NCBI RefSeq assembly: GCF_011601345.1
Contig: NZ_JAAORB010000007.1
Coordinates: forward strand, 49,587-113,586
Reading direction: 5' to 3'
DNA length: 64,000 nt
Origin: Roseovarius gahaiensis
GTDB lineage: Bacteria; Pseudomonadota; Alphaproteobacteria; Rhodobacterales; Rhodobacteraceae
The translations under genes were made by a program, and so were the position numbers. The notes beneath the pieces were generated by a model. That model did no database searches. It was given only the letters and a program-made list of their open reading frames with translations, and was not told where the DNA came from. Of the stretch, positions 46,303 to 55,941 are shown piece after piece; position 1 is the first letter of the stretch; each line of letters starts with the position of its first letter.

Positions 46303-48764
46303 GATGCCGCCCCTTTTGCCATGGCCGGGCGAATCCTGCGCAAACGCAACGCGTTGGACAGCACAAAGACCGAGCTGAGCGCCATGGCCCCGGCCGCCAG
46401 CATCGGGGATAACATCATGCCGGTGGCCGGATAAAGTACGCCAGCGGCCACCGGGATAAGCGCGGTGTTGTAGGCGAAGGCCCAGAACAGGTTTTGCCGG
46501 ATGTTGCGCAGCGTGGCGCGTGACAGGTGCAGCGCGTTCACAACACCGGACAGATCGCCCGAGATCAACACCACATCGGCCGAGTCGATGGCAACATCGG
46601 TGCCGCTGCCCACGGCCAGCCCGATATCGGCCTCGGCCAAGGCGGGTGCGTCATTGATGCCGTCGCCGACAAATCCAACGGTGCCGAATTGGTCCCGCAG
46701 GGCTTTGATGGCGTCAACCTTGCCACCGGGTTGCACCCCGGCGGTGACGTGGTCAATGCCCATATCTTTGGCGATGGCATCGGCAGTGGCCTGCGTATCG
46801 CCGGTGATCATCGCGGTTTTCAGACCGCGGTCATGCAGCGCGTCGATCACCGAGCGGCTGCTGGATTTCACCGGATCGGCCACGGCCAGAAGCGCGGCCA
46901 GTTGTCCGTCAATGGCGGCAAAGACCGGCGTTTCACCCCGCCCACCGATCTGGTCCAGCGTGTCAGCCAGCGGCGTGGTGTCGATGCCTTCGCGCTGCAT
47001 CAAACGTTCGGCCCCGACGATCAGGTCATGGCCGTCGACGCGGGCCGTCAGGCCAAAGCCGCTGATCGCCTTGAAGGTTTCGGGCTTGGGTAGGGTCAGG
47101 CCGCGATCCTTGGCCGCCGTTTCAATGGCACGGGCGATGGGATGTTCGGACTGTCCTTCGACCGCTGCCACAAGCCGTAGTGTTGTGTCCTCGTCATGGC
47201 CGTTGGCAGGTGTCAGGCTCGTCAGGCTTGGGCGGCCTTCGGTCAGGGTTCCGGTTTTGTCGAAGGCAATCACGCGCACCTCGTCCAAGTGTTGCAGCGC
47301 ATCGCCCTTGCGGAACAGAACGCCCTGTTCGGCTGCGCGCCCCGTGCCGACCATGATCGAGGTTGGCGTGGCCAGACCCATGGCGCAGGGGCAGGCGATG
47401 ATCAGGACCGAAACCCCGGCCACCAGCGCAAAGGTCAGGGCCGGATCGGGGCCAAAGGCCAGCCACGTTGCCACGGTCAGAACGGCCACCGCCAGAACGA
47501 CGGGCACAAAGATACGCACCACGCGATCGGCCAGCGACTGAATCGGCAGTTTCGCGCCCTGCGCGTCTTCGACCATGGCGATGATTTGGGCCAACATGGT
47601 GTCGCGGCCCACCTTGGTGGCGCGGAAAGTCAGCGCGCCTTCGCCGTTGATCGTGCCGCCGATCACCGTGTCATCGGTGATTTTCTCGACCGGCAGAGGT
47701 TCACCCGAAATCATGCTTTCGTCGATATACGAGGTGCCATTGGTCACGGTGCCGTCGACAGCGATTTTTTCGCCGGGGCGGACATGTACGATATCACCTA
47801 CGCCAACCTCTTCGATGGGAATTTCGCTGATCTCGCCCTTGCGTTCGACGCGGGCGGTGTGGGCTTGAAGGCCGATCAGTTTCTGGATCGCCGCCCCGGT
47901 GCGGCCCTTGGCGCGCACCTCAAGCCAGCGGCCCAGAAGGATCAGCGCGATGATGACCGCTGCAGCCTCAAAGTAGACAACCCGGGTGCCTTGCGGGAGA
48001 AGGGCGGGCGCGAAAAGCGCAATGGTGGAAAAGCCCCACGCGGCACTGGTGCCAAGCGCGACAAGGCTGTTCATATCGGGTGCGCCGCGCAGCAGGGCGG
48101 GAACGCCCTTGGTAAAGAATCCGCGGCCCGGCCAGATCAGGGCAAGCGTGGTCAGCGCGAACTGAAGCGCCCAAGATGTGGGTTTCCCGATGCTGTTTTG
48201 GATCAGATCGGCAAAGCCGGGGATCGTGTGGCTACCCATTTCAAGAACAAACACCGGCAGGGCCAGTGCCATGGCGATCAATGTCATGCGGCGCGCATGG
48301 TCGATTTCGGCCTGACGGCGGGCGAATTGATCATCGTGATCCGTGTTCTCAGACGGGCGGGCGGGATAGCCCGCCTCGGTCGCGGCGCGGGCCAGCTGCG
48401 CGGCATCGGTCGCGCCGGGCAGGTAGCGGACGGTTGCGGTTTCTGTCGTCAGGTTGACGGCGGCGTCAAGCACGCCGGATTGCGCGGAAAGCGCCCGTTC
48501 GACCCGGCCCACGCAAGACGCGCAGGTCATCCCGGTGATGGTGAGGGTCACGGTCTCCTCGCGCGCCGGATAGTTGGCGGCCTCAAGCGCATTGGTGATC
48601 TGCGCCAGATCGGCGCCGTCGGTGAACATCCGGGCGGTGCCGTTGGCGAAATTTACTGAAACATCGCTTACGCCGGGCACGGATTGCAACGCGCGTTCGG
48701 CCCGGCCTGCGCAGCCGGCGCAGGACAGGCCCTGCACTTCGATCTTGAGGGAGTGTTGTGCCAT
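46299..48764 (-). CDS. copA: Copper-exporting P1B-type ATPase
   Basis: An 821-residue heavy-metal pump. Two N-terminal metal-binding domains carry LSCAGCAGR and MTCASCVGR; the membrane CPC motif is [13 protein letters not shown]; the phosphorylation site is [22 protein letters not shown] is the HP motif and [15 protein letters not shown] the hinge. It moves Cu(I) out of the cytoplasm. It is read from a promoter with a 19-base spacer and is followed by cueR. Length and domain order are normal. Confidence 0.95.
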   Translation of the reverse strand: MAQHSLKIEVQGLSCAGCAGRAERALQSVPGVSDVSVNFANGTARMFTDGADLAQITNALEAANYPAREETVTLTITGMTCASCVGRVERALSAQSGVLDAAVNLTTETATVRYLPGATDAAQLARAATEAGYPARPSENTDHDDQFARRQAEIDHARRMTLIAMALALPVFVLEMGSHTIPGFADLIQNSIGKPTSWALQFALTTLALIWPGRGFFTKGVPALLRGAPDMNSLVALGTSAAWGFSTIALFAPALLPQGTRVVYFEAAAVIIALILLGRWLEVRAKGRTGAAIQKLIGLQAHTARVERKGEISEIPIEEVGVGDIVHVRPGEKIAVDGTVTNGTSYIDESMISGEPLPVEKITDDTVIGGTINGEGALTFRATKVGRDTMLAQIIAMVEDAQGAKLPIQSLADRVVRIFVPVVLAVAVLTVATWLAFGPDPALTFALVAGVSVLIIACPCAMGLATPTSIMVGTGRAAEQGVLFRKGDALQHLDEVRVIAFDKTGTLTEGRPSLTSLTPANGHDEDTTLRLVAAVEGQSEHPIARAIETAAKDRGLTLPKPETFKAISGFGLTARVDGHDLIVGAERLMQREGIDTTPLADTLDQIGGRGETPVFAAIDGQLAALLAVADPVKSSSRSVIDALHDRGLKTAMITGDTQATADAIAKDMGIDHVTAGVQPGGKVDAIKALRDQFGTVGFVGDGINDAPALAEADIGLAVGSGTDVAIDSADVVLISGDLSGVVNALHLSRATLRNIRQNLFWAFAYNTALIPVAAGVLYPATGMMLSPMLAAGAMALSSVFVLSNALRLRRIRPAMAKGAAS

Positions 48765-48785
48765 GGTGGTCCCCTTTCTGAAGGT

Positions 48786-48816
48786 CAGATAAGGGTTCCA
48801 GTCACGGGAAGGTCAA
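48786..48816 (-). promoter_or_regulatory. CueR-type promoter/operator of copA-cueR
   Basis: On the minus strand TTGACC, a 19-base spacer, then TATCTG. The spacer holds the dyad CCTTCC...GGAA (TTCC-N7-GGAA). A 19-base spacer with such a dyad is the hallmark of MerR/CueR-controlled promoters. It ends 21 bases before the copA start. Confidence 0.85.
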
Positions 48817-48831
48817 GGGGTGACGGCCGGT

Positions 48832-49524
48832 TTAGCCGTTTAATTCGTCCAGAATGGCTCGGGCTGCGGCGCGCGGATCGGGCGCGGACCAGATCGGGCG
48901 GCCCACGACGATGTGATCGGCCCCGTCGTGAATGGCCTGCGCCGGGGTCGCGACGCGTTTCTGATCGCCAAGCGCCGCGCCGGTGGGCCGCACGCCGGGG
49001 GTGACAATCAGACGGTCCGCCGCCTCGGGCAGGGCGCGGATCATCGCCGCCTCTTGCGGTGAGGCGATGACGCCATCGGCCCCGGCCTCGAACGCGCGAG
49101 AGGCGCGCTCGGCCACCAGATCGGGAATGTCGCCGGGACGGATCAGGCTGGCATCCAGATCAGCGCGATCCAGCGAGGTCAGGATGGTGACGGCCAGAAT
49201 CTTGGTCTGGCTGCCCGCCGCGCCTTGTTTGGCGGCGTGCACCACATGCGGATCACCGTGGACGGTCAGGAAATCCAGATCAAACTGCGCCAAACCGCGC
49301 ACGGCGTTCTCGATCGTGGCACCGATATCGAACAGTTTCATGTCCAGAAAGATACGTTTGCCATGTTCCTGCTTAAGTTCATTGGCCACGGCAAGCCCGC
49401 CGCCGGTCAGCATTCCAAGCCCGATTTTGTAAAACGACACGTCATCGCCGAGTTTTTCGGCGAGTTTCAATGCGCTAAGGGCATCGGGCAGATCAAGGGC
49501 AACGATCAGGCGGTCATCGGACAT
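48832..49524 (-). CDS. pyrF: Orotidine-5'-phosphate decarboxylase
   Basis: A 230-residue TIM-barrel enzyme making UMP. LIVALDLPDALSALKLAEKL opens it; the catalytic tetrad lies in IFLDMKLFDIGATI (DxKxxDI), FLTVHG follows, and TPGVRP with IVVGRPIWSAPDP forms the phosphate site. ATG 49524 (MSDDRLI) is chosen; the frame extends further upstream without family similarity. The unknown gene upstream on the same strand ends 62 bases before it. Confidence 0.95.
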   Translation of the reverse strand: MSDDRLIVALDLPDALSALKLAEKLGDDVSFYKIGLGMLTGGGLAVANELKQEHGKRIFLDMKLFDIGATIENAVRGLAQFDLDFLTVHGDPHVVHAAKQGAAGSQTKILAVTILTSLDRADLDASLIRPGDIPDLVAERASRAFEAGADGVIASPQEAAMIRALPEAADRLIVTPGVRPTGAALGDQKRVATPAQAIHDGADHIVVGRPIWSAPDPRAAARAILDELNG

Positions 49525-49586
49525 GGGGCAGGGCCTTTGGCTGTTTTGACAAACTGCTGGCCTTGTCGCGGGGGCGCGGCGCTGCG

Positions 49587-49868
49587 TCAAGCGGTGTTCG
49601 ACGTTGGCCCCGCCTGATCATGCCATGCATCTGCGGCCAACGCGATCTGGCGCTGCCCTGTGCGATATTCGGGCATGCGTTTCAGTTGGGTCATGGCGTT
49701 GTCCAGCAGAAGGTGCAGGATATCCCGATGTAATGCGTCTGCCTGATGCTGTGCGCTGCAGTGCAAAACGATGGTGCCGTCCTGCGTTGTCAATTTCACC
49801 GCCCCACAAGAGATGCCCTGTGACTCGTCATGGGACAATGTATCGAATTCAACACGCGTTATATACAT
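49587..49868 (-). CDS. Small conserved-looking protein of unknown function
   Basis: A 93-residue protein without recognised domain, signal peptide or membrane segment. It is acidic to neutral with several histidines (HCSAQHQADALHRDILHLLL) and a C-terminal basic stretch (RTGQRQIALAADAWHDQ). Codon use looks coding, and it lies upstream of pyrF on the same strand. I recall short proteins of this kind in Rhodobacterales, but I cannot name a family. A non-coding explanation is possible. Confidence 0.6.
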   Translation of the reverse strand: MYITRVEFDTLSHDESQGISCGAVKLTTQDGTIVLHCSAQHQADALHRDILHLLLDNAMTQLKRMPEYRTGQRQIALAADAWHDQAGPTSNTA

Positions 49869-50005
49869 GACGGAACACCACTATTTACCGCGTATAGCGT
49901 TTAGCAGTCTTTGCGCCGCGGAGCAGGAGGGAACGGCGGCAAAAATTCCCCGGTAAGCAAAGGTGGATCAAATGGCGCATTGCTTGTGGGTTTCGCATGT
50001 GTGGT

Positions 50006-50035
50006 CTTGAACCCTGTGGTGGCATTGCCCATTTA
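50006..50035 (+). promoter_or_regulatory. Heat-shock (RpoH-type) promoter of clpB
   Basis: CTTGAA (50006-50011), 16 bases, CCCATTTA (50028-50035), about 80 bases before clpB. This fits the sigma-32 pattern CTTGAA-N13-17-CCCATTT. With rpoH in the same window, a direct link is likely. Confidence 0.7.
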
Positions 50036-50114
50036 AGGTAGCGAGGTTCCCGACAGCCGTATGCCTAATCAGGGTGCGCAAACCGGGGTAACGCTTGTGA
50101 AAAAGGAGAAAGCC

Positions 50115-52733
50115 ATGGACTTGAACAAGTTCACGGAGCGGTCGCGCGGGTTCATTCAGGCGGCGCAGACCATTGCGATGCGGGAAAGCCACCAGAAATT
50201 GGCGCCCGAACATATTTTGAAAGCCTTGATGGATGACGCCGAGGGGCTTGCCAGCAACCTGATAAAGCGCGCGGGCGGTGATCCGGCGCGCGTGCAGCAG
50301 GCGGTTGATCTGGCCATTGGAAAAATTCCGCAGGTCACCGGCGATGCCGGGCAGACCTATATGGATCAGCAGACAGGCAAGGTTCTGTCCGAGGCTGAAA
50401 AGCTGGCGGACAAAGCCGGTGACAGCTTCGTTCCGGTCGAACGGATTTTGACCGCGCTTGCGATTGTCAAATCCCCCGCCAAGGACGCGTTGGACGTTGG
50501 CGCAATCACTGCGCAAAAACTGAACGAGGCCATCAACGATCTGCGCAAGGGCCGCACGGCGGATACCGCCAGTGCCGAAGATACCTATGAAGCGTTGGAA
50601 AAATACGCCCATGATCTGACAAAGTCTGCCGAAGAGGGCAAGATTGACCCAATCATCGGACGCGATGATGAAATTCGCCGCGCCATGCAAGTGCTAAGCC
50701 GCCGAACCAAGAACAACCCCGTTCTGATCGGTGAACCGGGCGTGGGTAAAACCGCGATTGCCGAAGGTCTGGCCCTGCGGATCGTGAATGGCGATGTTCC
50801 CGAAAGCCTTCAGAACAAGCGGCTTCTGGCGCTGGACATGGGGGCGCTGATCGCTGGCGCGAAGTATCGTGGCGAGTTTGAGGAGCGCCTGAAGGCGGTT
50901 CTGAACGAAGTGACATCGGCGGCCGGTGAGATCATCCTGTTCATCGACGAGATGCATACGCTTGTGGGTGCGGGCAAGGCTGATGGGGCCATGGATGCCG
51001 CCAACCTGATCAAGCCCGCGCTGGCGCGGGGCGAATTGCACTGCATCGGCGCGACCACGCTGGACGAATACCGCAAGCATGTCGAAAAAGACGCGGCCCT
51101 TGCGCGGCGTTTCCAGCCGCTGGTTGTCGAAGAACCGACGATTGAAGATACCATCTCGATCTTGCGGGGGATCAAGGAAAAATACGAATTGCACCACGGT
51201 GTGCGGATTTCCGACAGTGCCTTGGTGACAGCGGCCACGCTAAGCCATCGCTATATCACCGACCGGTTCCTGCCCGACAAGGCCATCGACCTGATGGACG
51301 AGGCGGCCAGCCGTTTGCGCATGGAAGTGGACAGCAAGCCCGAGGAATTGGACGCGCTGGACCGCGACATTCTGCAAAAGCAGATCGAGGCCGAAGCCCT
51401 GCGCAAAGAGGACGACGCCGCCAGCAAGGACCGTTTGGAAAAGCTGGAAAAAGAACTGGCCGAGTTGCAGGAGAAATCCAGCGAGATGACCGCGCAATGG
51501 CAGGCCGAGCGGGACAAGCTGGCCAGCGCCCGCGATCTGAAAGAGCAGCTTGATAAAGCGCGGATTGAGTTGGACCACGCCAAGCGCGAGGGTGATCTGG
51601 CCAAGGCCGGTGAGCTGTCTTATGGCGTGATCCCGCAGCTTGAAAAGCAGTTGTCCGAGGCCGAGCAGGTCGAACAAGACGGTGTGATGGTCGAAGAGGC
51701 CGTGCGCCCCGAGCAAATCGCGCAGGTGGTTGAACGCTGGACGGGTATTCCGACAGCGAAGATGCTGGTAGGCGAGCGTGAAAAGCTGCTTGGCATGGAG
51801 GACAACCTGCATCGCCGCGTGATTGGGCAGGATCAGGCCGTCAAGGCCGTGGCCAATGCCGTGCGCCGGGCGCGCGCGGGCCTGAATGACGAGAATCGCC
51901 CGCTTGGGTCGTTCCTGTTCCTTGGGCCGACCGGTGTCGGTAAAACCGAACTGACCAAAGCGGTGGCCGAGTTCCTGTTCGACGATGACAGTGCGATGGT
52001 GCGCATCGACATGTCGGAATTCATGGAAAAGCATTCAGTCTCGCGTCTGATCGGCGCACCTCCGGGCTATGTGGGGTATGACGAAGGCGGTGTTCTGACT
52101 GAAGCCGTGCGTCGCCGCCCCTATCAGGTGGTGTTGTTTGACGAGGTCGAAAAAGCCCACCCAGAAGTGTTCAACGTGCTCTTGCAGGTGCTGGACGATG
52201 GCGTGCTGACCGATGGTCAGGGCCGCACCGTCGACTTCAAGCAGACGCTGATCATCCTGACGTCGAACCTTGGGTCTCAGGCACTGAGCCAGATGCCCGA
52301 AGGGGCCGATGCCGGTGACGCCAAGCGCGATGTGATGGATGCAGTGCGGGCGCATTTCCGCCCCGAGTTCCTGAACCGTCTGGACGAGATCGTGGTTTTC
52401 GATCGTCTGACACGCGATCAGATGGATGGGATTGTCGATATTCAGATGGCCCGTCTGCTCAAGCGGCTGGCCAGCCGCAAGATCGCGCTGGAACTGGATC
52501 AAGACGCACGCACATGGCTGGCCGATCAAGGCTATGACCCGGTCTATGGGGCCCGCCCGCTCAAGCGGGTGATCCAGAAGGCCTTGCAAGATCCTCTGGC
52601 CGAGGGATTGCTGGGCGGTGAGATCAAGGATGGCGATACGGTGCCAGTTACAGCCGGCCCCGAGGGCCTGTTGATCGGTGATCGGGTCGGCACATCTGAC
52701 AGGCAGCCGCCGCAAGATGCAGTCGTGCATTAA
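50115..52733 (+). CDS. clpB: ATP-dependent disaggregase ClpB
   Basis: An 872-residue Hsp100 chaperone. The Clp N-domain ([20 protein letters not shown]), first AAA+ module ([30 protein letters not shown]), the coiled-coil middle domain (about residues 400-530) and second AAA+ module ([34 protein letters not shown]) are all present. With DnaK it rescues aggregated proteins. ATG 50115 has AAGGAG upstream; earlier in-frame starts are artefacts. The promoter is of heat-shock type and a terminator follows. Confidence 0.96.
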   Translation: MDLNKFTERSRGFIQAAQTIAMRESHQKLAPEHILKALMDDAEGLASNLIKRAGGDPARVQQAVDLAIGKIPQVTGDAGQTYMDQQTGKVLSEAEKLADKAGDSFVPVERILTALAIVKSPAKDALDVGAITAQKLNEAINDLRKGRTADTASAEDTYEALEKYAHDLTKSAEEGKIDPIIGRDDEIRRAMQVLSRRTKNNPVLIGEPGVGKTAIAEGLALRIVNGDVPESLQNKRLLALDMGALIAGAKYRGEFEERLKAVLNEVTSAAGEIILFIDEMHTLVGAGKADGAMDAANLIKPALARGELHCIGATTLDEYRKHVEKDAALARRFQPLVVEEPTIEDTISILRGIKEKYELHHGVRISDSALVTAATLSHRYITDRFLPDKAIDLMDEAASRLRMEVDSKPEELDALDRDILQKQIEAEALRKEDDAASKDRLEKLEKELAELQEKSSEMTAQWQAERDKLASARDLKEQLDKARIELDHAKREGDLAKAGELSYGVIPQLEKQLSEAEQVEQDGVMVEEAVRPEQIAQVVERWTGIPTAKMLVGEREKLLGMEDNLHRRVIGQDQAVKAVANAVRRARAGLNDENRPLGSFLFLGPTGVGKTELTKAVAEFLFDDDSAMVRIDMSEFMEKHSVSRLIGAPPGYVGYDEGGVLTEAVRRRPYQVVLFDEVEKAHPEVFNVLLQVLDDGVLTDGQGRTVDFKQTLIILTSNLGSQALSQMPEGADAGDAKRDVMDAVRAHFRPEFLNRLDEIVVFDRLTRDQMDGIVDIQMARLLKRLASRKIALELDQDARTWLADQGYDPVYGARPLKRVIQKALQDPLAEGLLGGEIKDGDTVPVTAGPEGLLIGDRVGTSDRQPPQDAVVH

Positions 52734-52758
52734 GCCCTGAAAATCGGTTGCAAAACCA

Positions 52759-52796
52759 AAGCCCCGTGAAAGCTCCGGTTTTCGCGGGGCTTTTTT
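52759..52796 (+). terminator. Intrinsic terminator of clpB
   Basis: AAGCCCCGTGAAA and TTTTCGCGGGGCTT pair over about 13 bases (one G-T), with a short loop, and the sequence ends in six T. It begins 25 bases after the clpB stop. Confidence 0.9.
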
Positions 52797-52960
52797 CTGC
52801 CGTGCACAGAGGTGACAGGTTTGTCGCGCAATAGTTGCAATTGATTGCAGGCGGTTGCGTCGTTTCATGCCCGGCATGTATAGTTTTTATTGGTGGCGTT
52901 CACAGACACGCCGCGCCGCAACACCGGCGCATGCAGCAAAGAACAATAAGTGGTCGGGTT

Positions 52961-54376
52961 ATGGCAAAGCAGTCTTCGGCAAAACAACAAGAACAAACCC
53001 TGCCCCGATGGCTGGATGAGCTGCGCCCCGGTGGCGCAGGCGAAGGGTTCATGGAAAAACATCTGCGCCACAGCCTGATGTTCATCAAGCGGCCGGTGCG
53101 CCGCTTGCTTGTGACCTTCGACAACTTGTCCAATGTCGGCGACACGTCGGTTGAGCGCGAGCCTTGGGCGTTCAAATTTGCCCAAGATACCAATATCAGC
53201 CATCTGGGAATCATGGCGCATGTCAGCGATTGGTATCGTGATCCGGTGCTGATTGAACGCATGCAGAAACTGTCCGATGACGGCTTTTTCGATGGCTATG
53301 ATCGGGTGGTGTTTGCCGGGGTGTCGATGGGGGGCTTTGCCTCGATTGCGTTCGGATCGCTGGTGCCGGGGGCGCATGCCGTGGCGATCAATCCGCAAAG
53401 CACGCTGGACGAGGGGTTGGTTCCGTGGGAATCGCGCTATGAAAACGGGCGTCGGCAGGATTGGACGCTGCCCCTGTCCGATGCGGCGGCGCTGACCAAA
53501 GGGTTTGCGCGGGTCAATATTTTCTACGATCCGTATCACGACCTTGATCAGGCGCATGTCGATCGGTTCAGCGGGGACAACATCCATATTTTCAATTGTC
53601 GCTATTCCAACCACAAAACGGCGGTTTTCCTACGCAAGATCGACGCGTTGAAACCGGTGATGCAGCAGGCCATTTTTGGTGAGTTGACCGAGCAGGAGTT
53701 TTACCAACTTTATCGCGGTCGGCGCGACCTACCATGGTTCCGCGGGGCCTTGGCCGCGTATTTCGAAGGCAAAGGACAATCCGACCGCGCCGAGCGTGTC
53801 ACAACCTTGTTTCGAAAACGGCGTCGCCTTGTCCAGCAAGAGCAGGCCGAAGACGCAAGCGCCGGGCAGGAATGGGGCGAAGGGGCAGACGCGCCCGAAG
53901 CCCCGACAAAAAACACTGAATCCGACGCCACGGTTGCAGCCCCCGTGGTGCGACCGCAAGGCTCGCGCAAGAATGATCGCCGCACCATTGTCACCACGAT
54001 GAAAAACGAAGGCCCCTTCATGCTGGAATGGGTGGCCTATCATCGCGCTATCGGCTTTACCGATTTCCTGATTTACACCAATCATTGCGATGACGGCACC
54101 GACAAGATCGGTATGCGCCTGCAGGAATTGGGCGTGGCGCAGCATGTAGATAACCAGTTCAAAAAAGGGGCCAGCCCGCAGCGCGTGGCCTTGCGCCGGG
54201 CGCTACGCGAAAAGATCTATGACGAGACGGACTGGATCATTTGTTCGGACTGTGACGAGTTTCTGAATGTCCGTGCCGGGGATGGCACGCTGGACGATCT
54301 TTTTGATGCCGTCGGCGGGGCGGATGCGATTTCACTGTGCTGGAAGATTTTCGGCTGCGGTGACAAGGTGGCTTAA
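52961..54376 (+). pseudogene. Glycosyltransferase gene, 5' part up to an in-frame TAA (alpha/beta-fold N-domain plus GT2-like domain)
   Basis: Codons 1-471 of a gene that should encode 676 residues; codon 472 is TAA (54374-54376) and the same frame stays open to 54991. Residues about 35-300 look like an alpha/beta-hydrolase fold with a GVSMGG elbow (Ser122); a basic, low-complexity linker follows (about 300-340). A GT-A domain begins at RRTIVTTMKNEGPFMLEWVAYHRAIG, with YTNHCDDGTDKIG and the acidic SDCDEFLN metal site. ATG 52961 (MAKQSS) is the likely start; an in-frame ATG 52835 is less likely. Whether the product is truncated, read through, or the TAA is an assembly error cannot be decided here. 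Confidence 0.75.
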
Positions 54377-54388
54377 GAAGATCGTTTT

Positions 54389-54991
54389 GTGACCGAGCAA
54401 TTCAGATGGGGCGCACAAGAAGATTTTCGTGCGAAATACAAGGCAACCGGTCTGAAAACCCTGTTCCGGCCATCAGATGCGATTGCCAAGTTTGGCGTTC
54501 ACCGCCCGAAATTCGCCGGGCGTCCAAATGGGTTTGTCTGGACTGATGGCGGCGGACAACCGATGCCCGACAAGTATTTCGAAGCAGGCTGGTCGGCTTG
54601 GCCCGGCTTTCGGCACGATCATGCGCGCTTGCATCATTATGCGGTGCGCTCGGTCGATAGTTTTCTGGTCAAGCGTGACCGTGGCCGCACCAATCATATT
54701 GATTGCGATCAGGGCATTTCCTATTGGGCCGATCTGAACCTGAATATGGAAGAAGATCACTCGCTTGTGCCAACGGTGGCCCGGACGCGCAAAGTGTATG
54801 ACGAATTGCTTGGCGATCCCGAACTGGCGCGCCTGCATGCCGAGGCCTGCGAATGGCACCGTACCAAGATCGCCACGTTGAAGTCCCATCAGGAATGGGC
54901 CGATCTGCACAAGGTTTTGCAAACCATCAACTGCCCCGGCGAGATGCCTGTCGATCGTGATCGATTGATTGAAGGGCTTGCCGCGGAATGA
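54389..54991 (+). pseudogene. Glycosyltransferase gene, 3' part after the in-frame TAA
   Basis: The frame of the preceding gene continues as E-D-R-F-V-T-E-Q-F from 54377, and GTG 54389 is the first possible restart. The 200 residues hold the C-terminal part of the GT2-like domain: VTEQFRWGAQ, a HYAVRSVDSFLVKRDRG segment typical of the family, and IDCDQGISYWADLN. No ribosome-binding site precedes GTG 54389. The fragment overlaps the sulfotransferase-like gene by four bases, so the original operon structure is intact and the stop is probably recent. Confidence 0.7.
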
Positions 54992-55938
54992 CGCGCAAAC
55001 CTTACATCGTGTTGCACGGTGGCTTTCACAAGACGGCCACCAGCCATGTGCAATCCATGTTGGCGCGCAATTCCAAAATGCTGGAACGCGCAGGCGTGCA
55101 TTACGTGCATCATCGCGACACGCGCAAAAAACTGACCGTGCCGGTTCAGTGCAATGTCTACAACAGCGTCGGCATGGACTGGGACCCCAAGATTTCCGAC
55201 GAAGAACTGCAAGAGATGAGCCATGCGTTTCTGTCCAAGCTGCTAGAGATGCGGCCCAAACGCCTGATCCTGTCGGATGAAAACATGGCCGGGCATTGCG
55301 GGCACTGCGTCAAACGGGGTGTTTTGTATCGTTGGCGTCGCAAGCTGATCGAGGTGTTTGCGCAGCAATTTCCCGATGGTGTGGACGAGGTGCATCTGGG
55401 CGTGCGCAATTATGCTGATTTCTTTGCGTTGGCCTATGTGGAATACCTTCGCTCGGTCACCGGGCAGTGGTTCGTGGACGAACGGATGATGCGCCGACAG
55501 GTGATGGAGAACATGCCAAGCTGGCACAACATCCTGAAATCCGTTGTCACCTTTTTCCCCGGCGCGCGTGTGGTCGTTTGGAAATACGAAGACTTTCGGA
55601 AAATTGACCGTAAGATTCTGGCCAATCTTTGTGGCCCCGCGATCGACGTGGATCAGATGAAAGAACCCAAGGACCGCAATAAACGCCCCACGGCCAGTGG
55701 CCGCGCGGTGCATGAATTGCTGCAATTGATCCACCGGGAAGGGGTCGATTACGCATTGGAGCAACGCGTCGCCCTGCAAGAAACGTATCCGCGTGGCCCG
55801 GAGTACGGCAGCTACGATCCATGGACCGCGCAAGAGCGGGCGCATCTGACCCGCATGTATGAGCGCGACATCGAAGAGATTCGCGTCAATCCGGATATAA
55901 AGTTGCTCGATGCTGCGCAACTGACAAAGGTGGGCTAG
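54988..55938 (+). CDS. Sulfotransferase-like protein (PAPS-dependent fold)
   Basis: A 316-residue protein. The PAPS 5'-phosphosulfate loop appears as VLHGGFHKTATSHVQSML (Lys and Thr-Ser in place), and a 3'-phosphate-binding type helix follows at VRNYADFFALAYVEYL. VVVWKYEDFRKI corresponds to the conserved strand after it. These features suit a sulfotransferase acting on a glycan or other hydroxyl acceptor, consistent with the neighbouring glycosyltransferases; the acceptor is unknown. ATG 54988 overlaps the previous stop (ATGA). The next gene begins three bases after its stop. Confidence 0.7.
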   Translation: MTRKPYIVLHGGFHKTATSHVQSMLARNSKMLERAGVHYVHHRDTRKKLTVPVQCNVYNSVGMDWDPKISDEELQEMSHAFLSKLLEMRPKRLILSDENMAGHCGHCVKRGVLYRWRRKLIEVFAQQFPDGVDEVHLGVRNYADFFALAYVEYLRSVTGQWFVDERMMRRQVMENMPSWHNILKSVVTFFPGARVVVWKYEDFRKIDRKILANLCGPAIDVDQMKEPKDRNKRPTASGRAVHELLQLIHREGVDYALEQRVALQETYPRGPEYGSYDPWTAQERAHLTRMYERDIEEIRVNPDIKLLDAAQLTKVG

Positions 55939-55941
55939 TAA

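Noticed and set aside
47196..48659. 487-codon plus-strand frame inside copA
   Set aside because: Entirely antisense to a complete P-type ATPase; composition is of shadow type.
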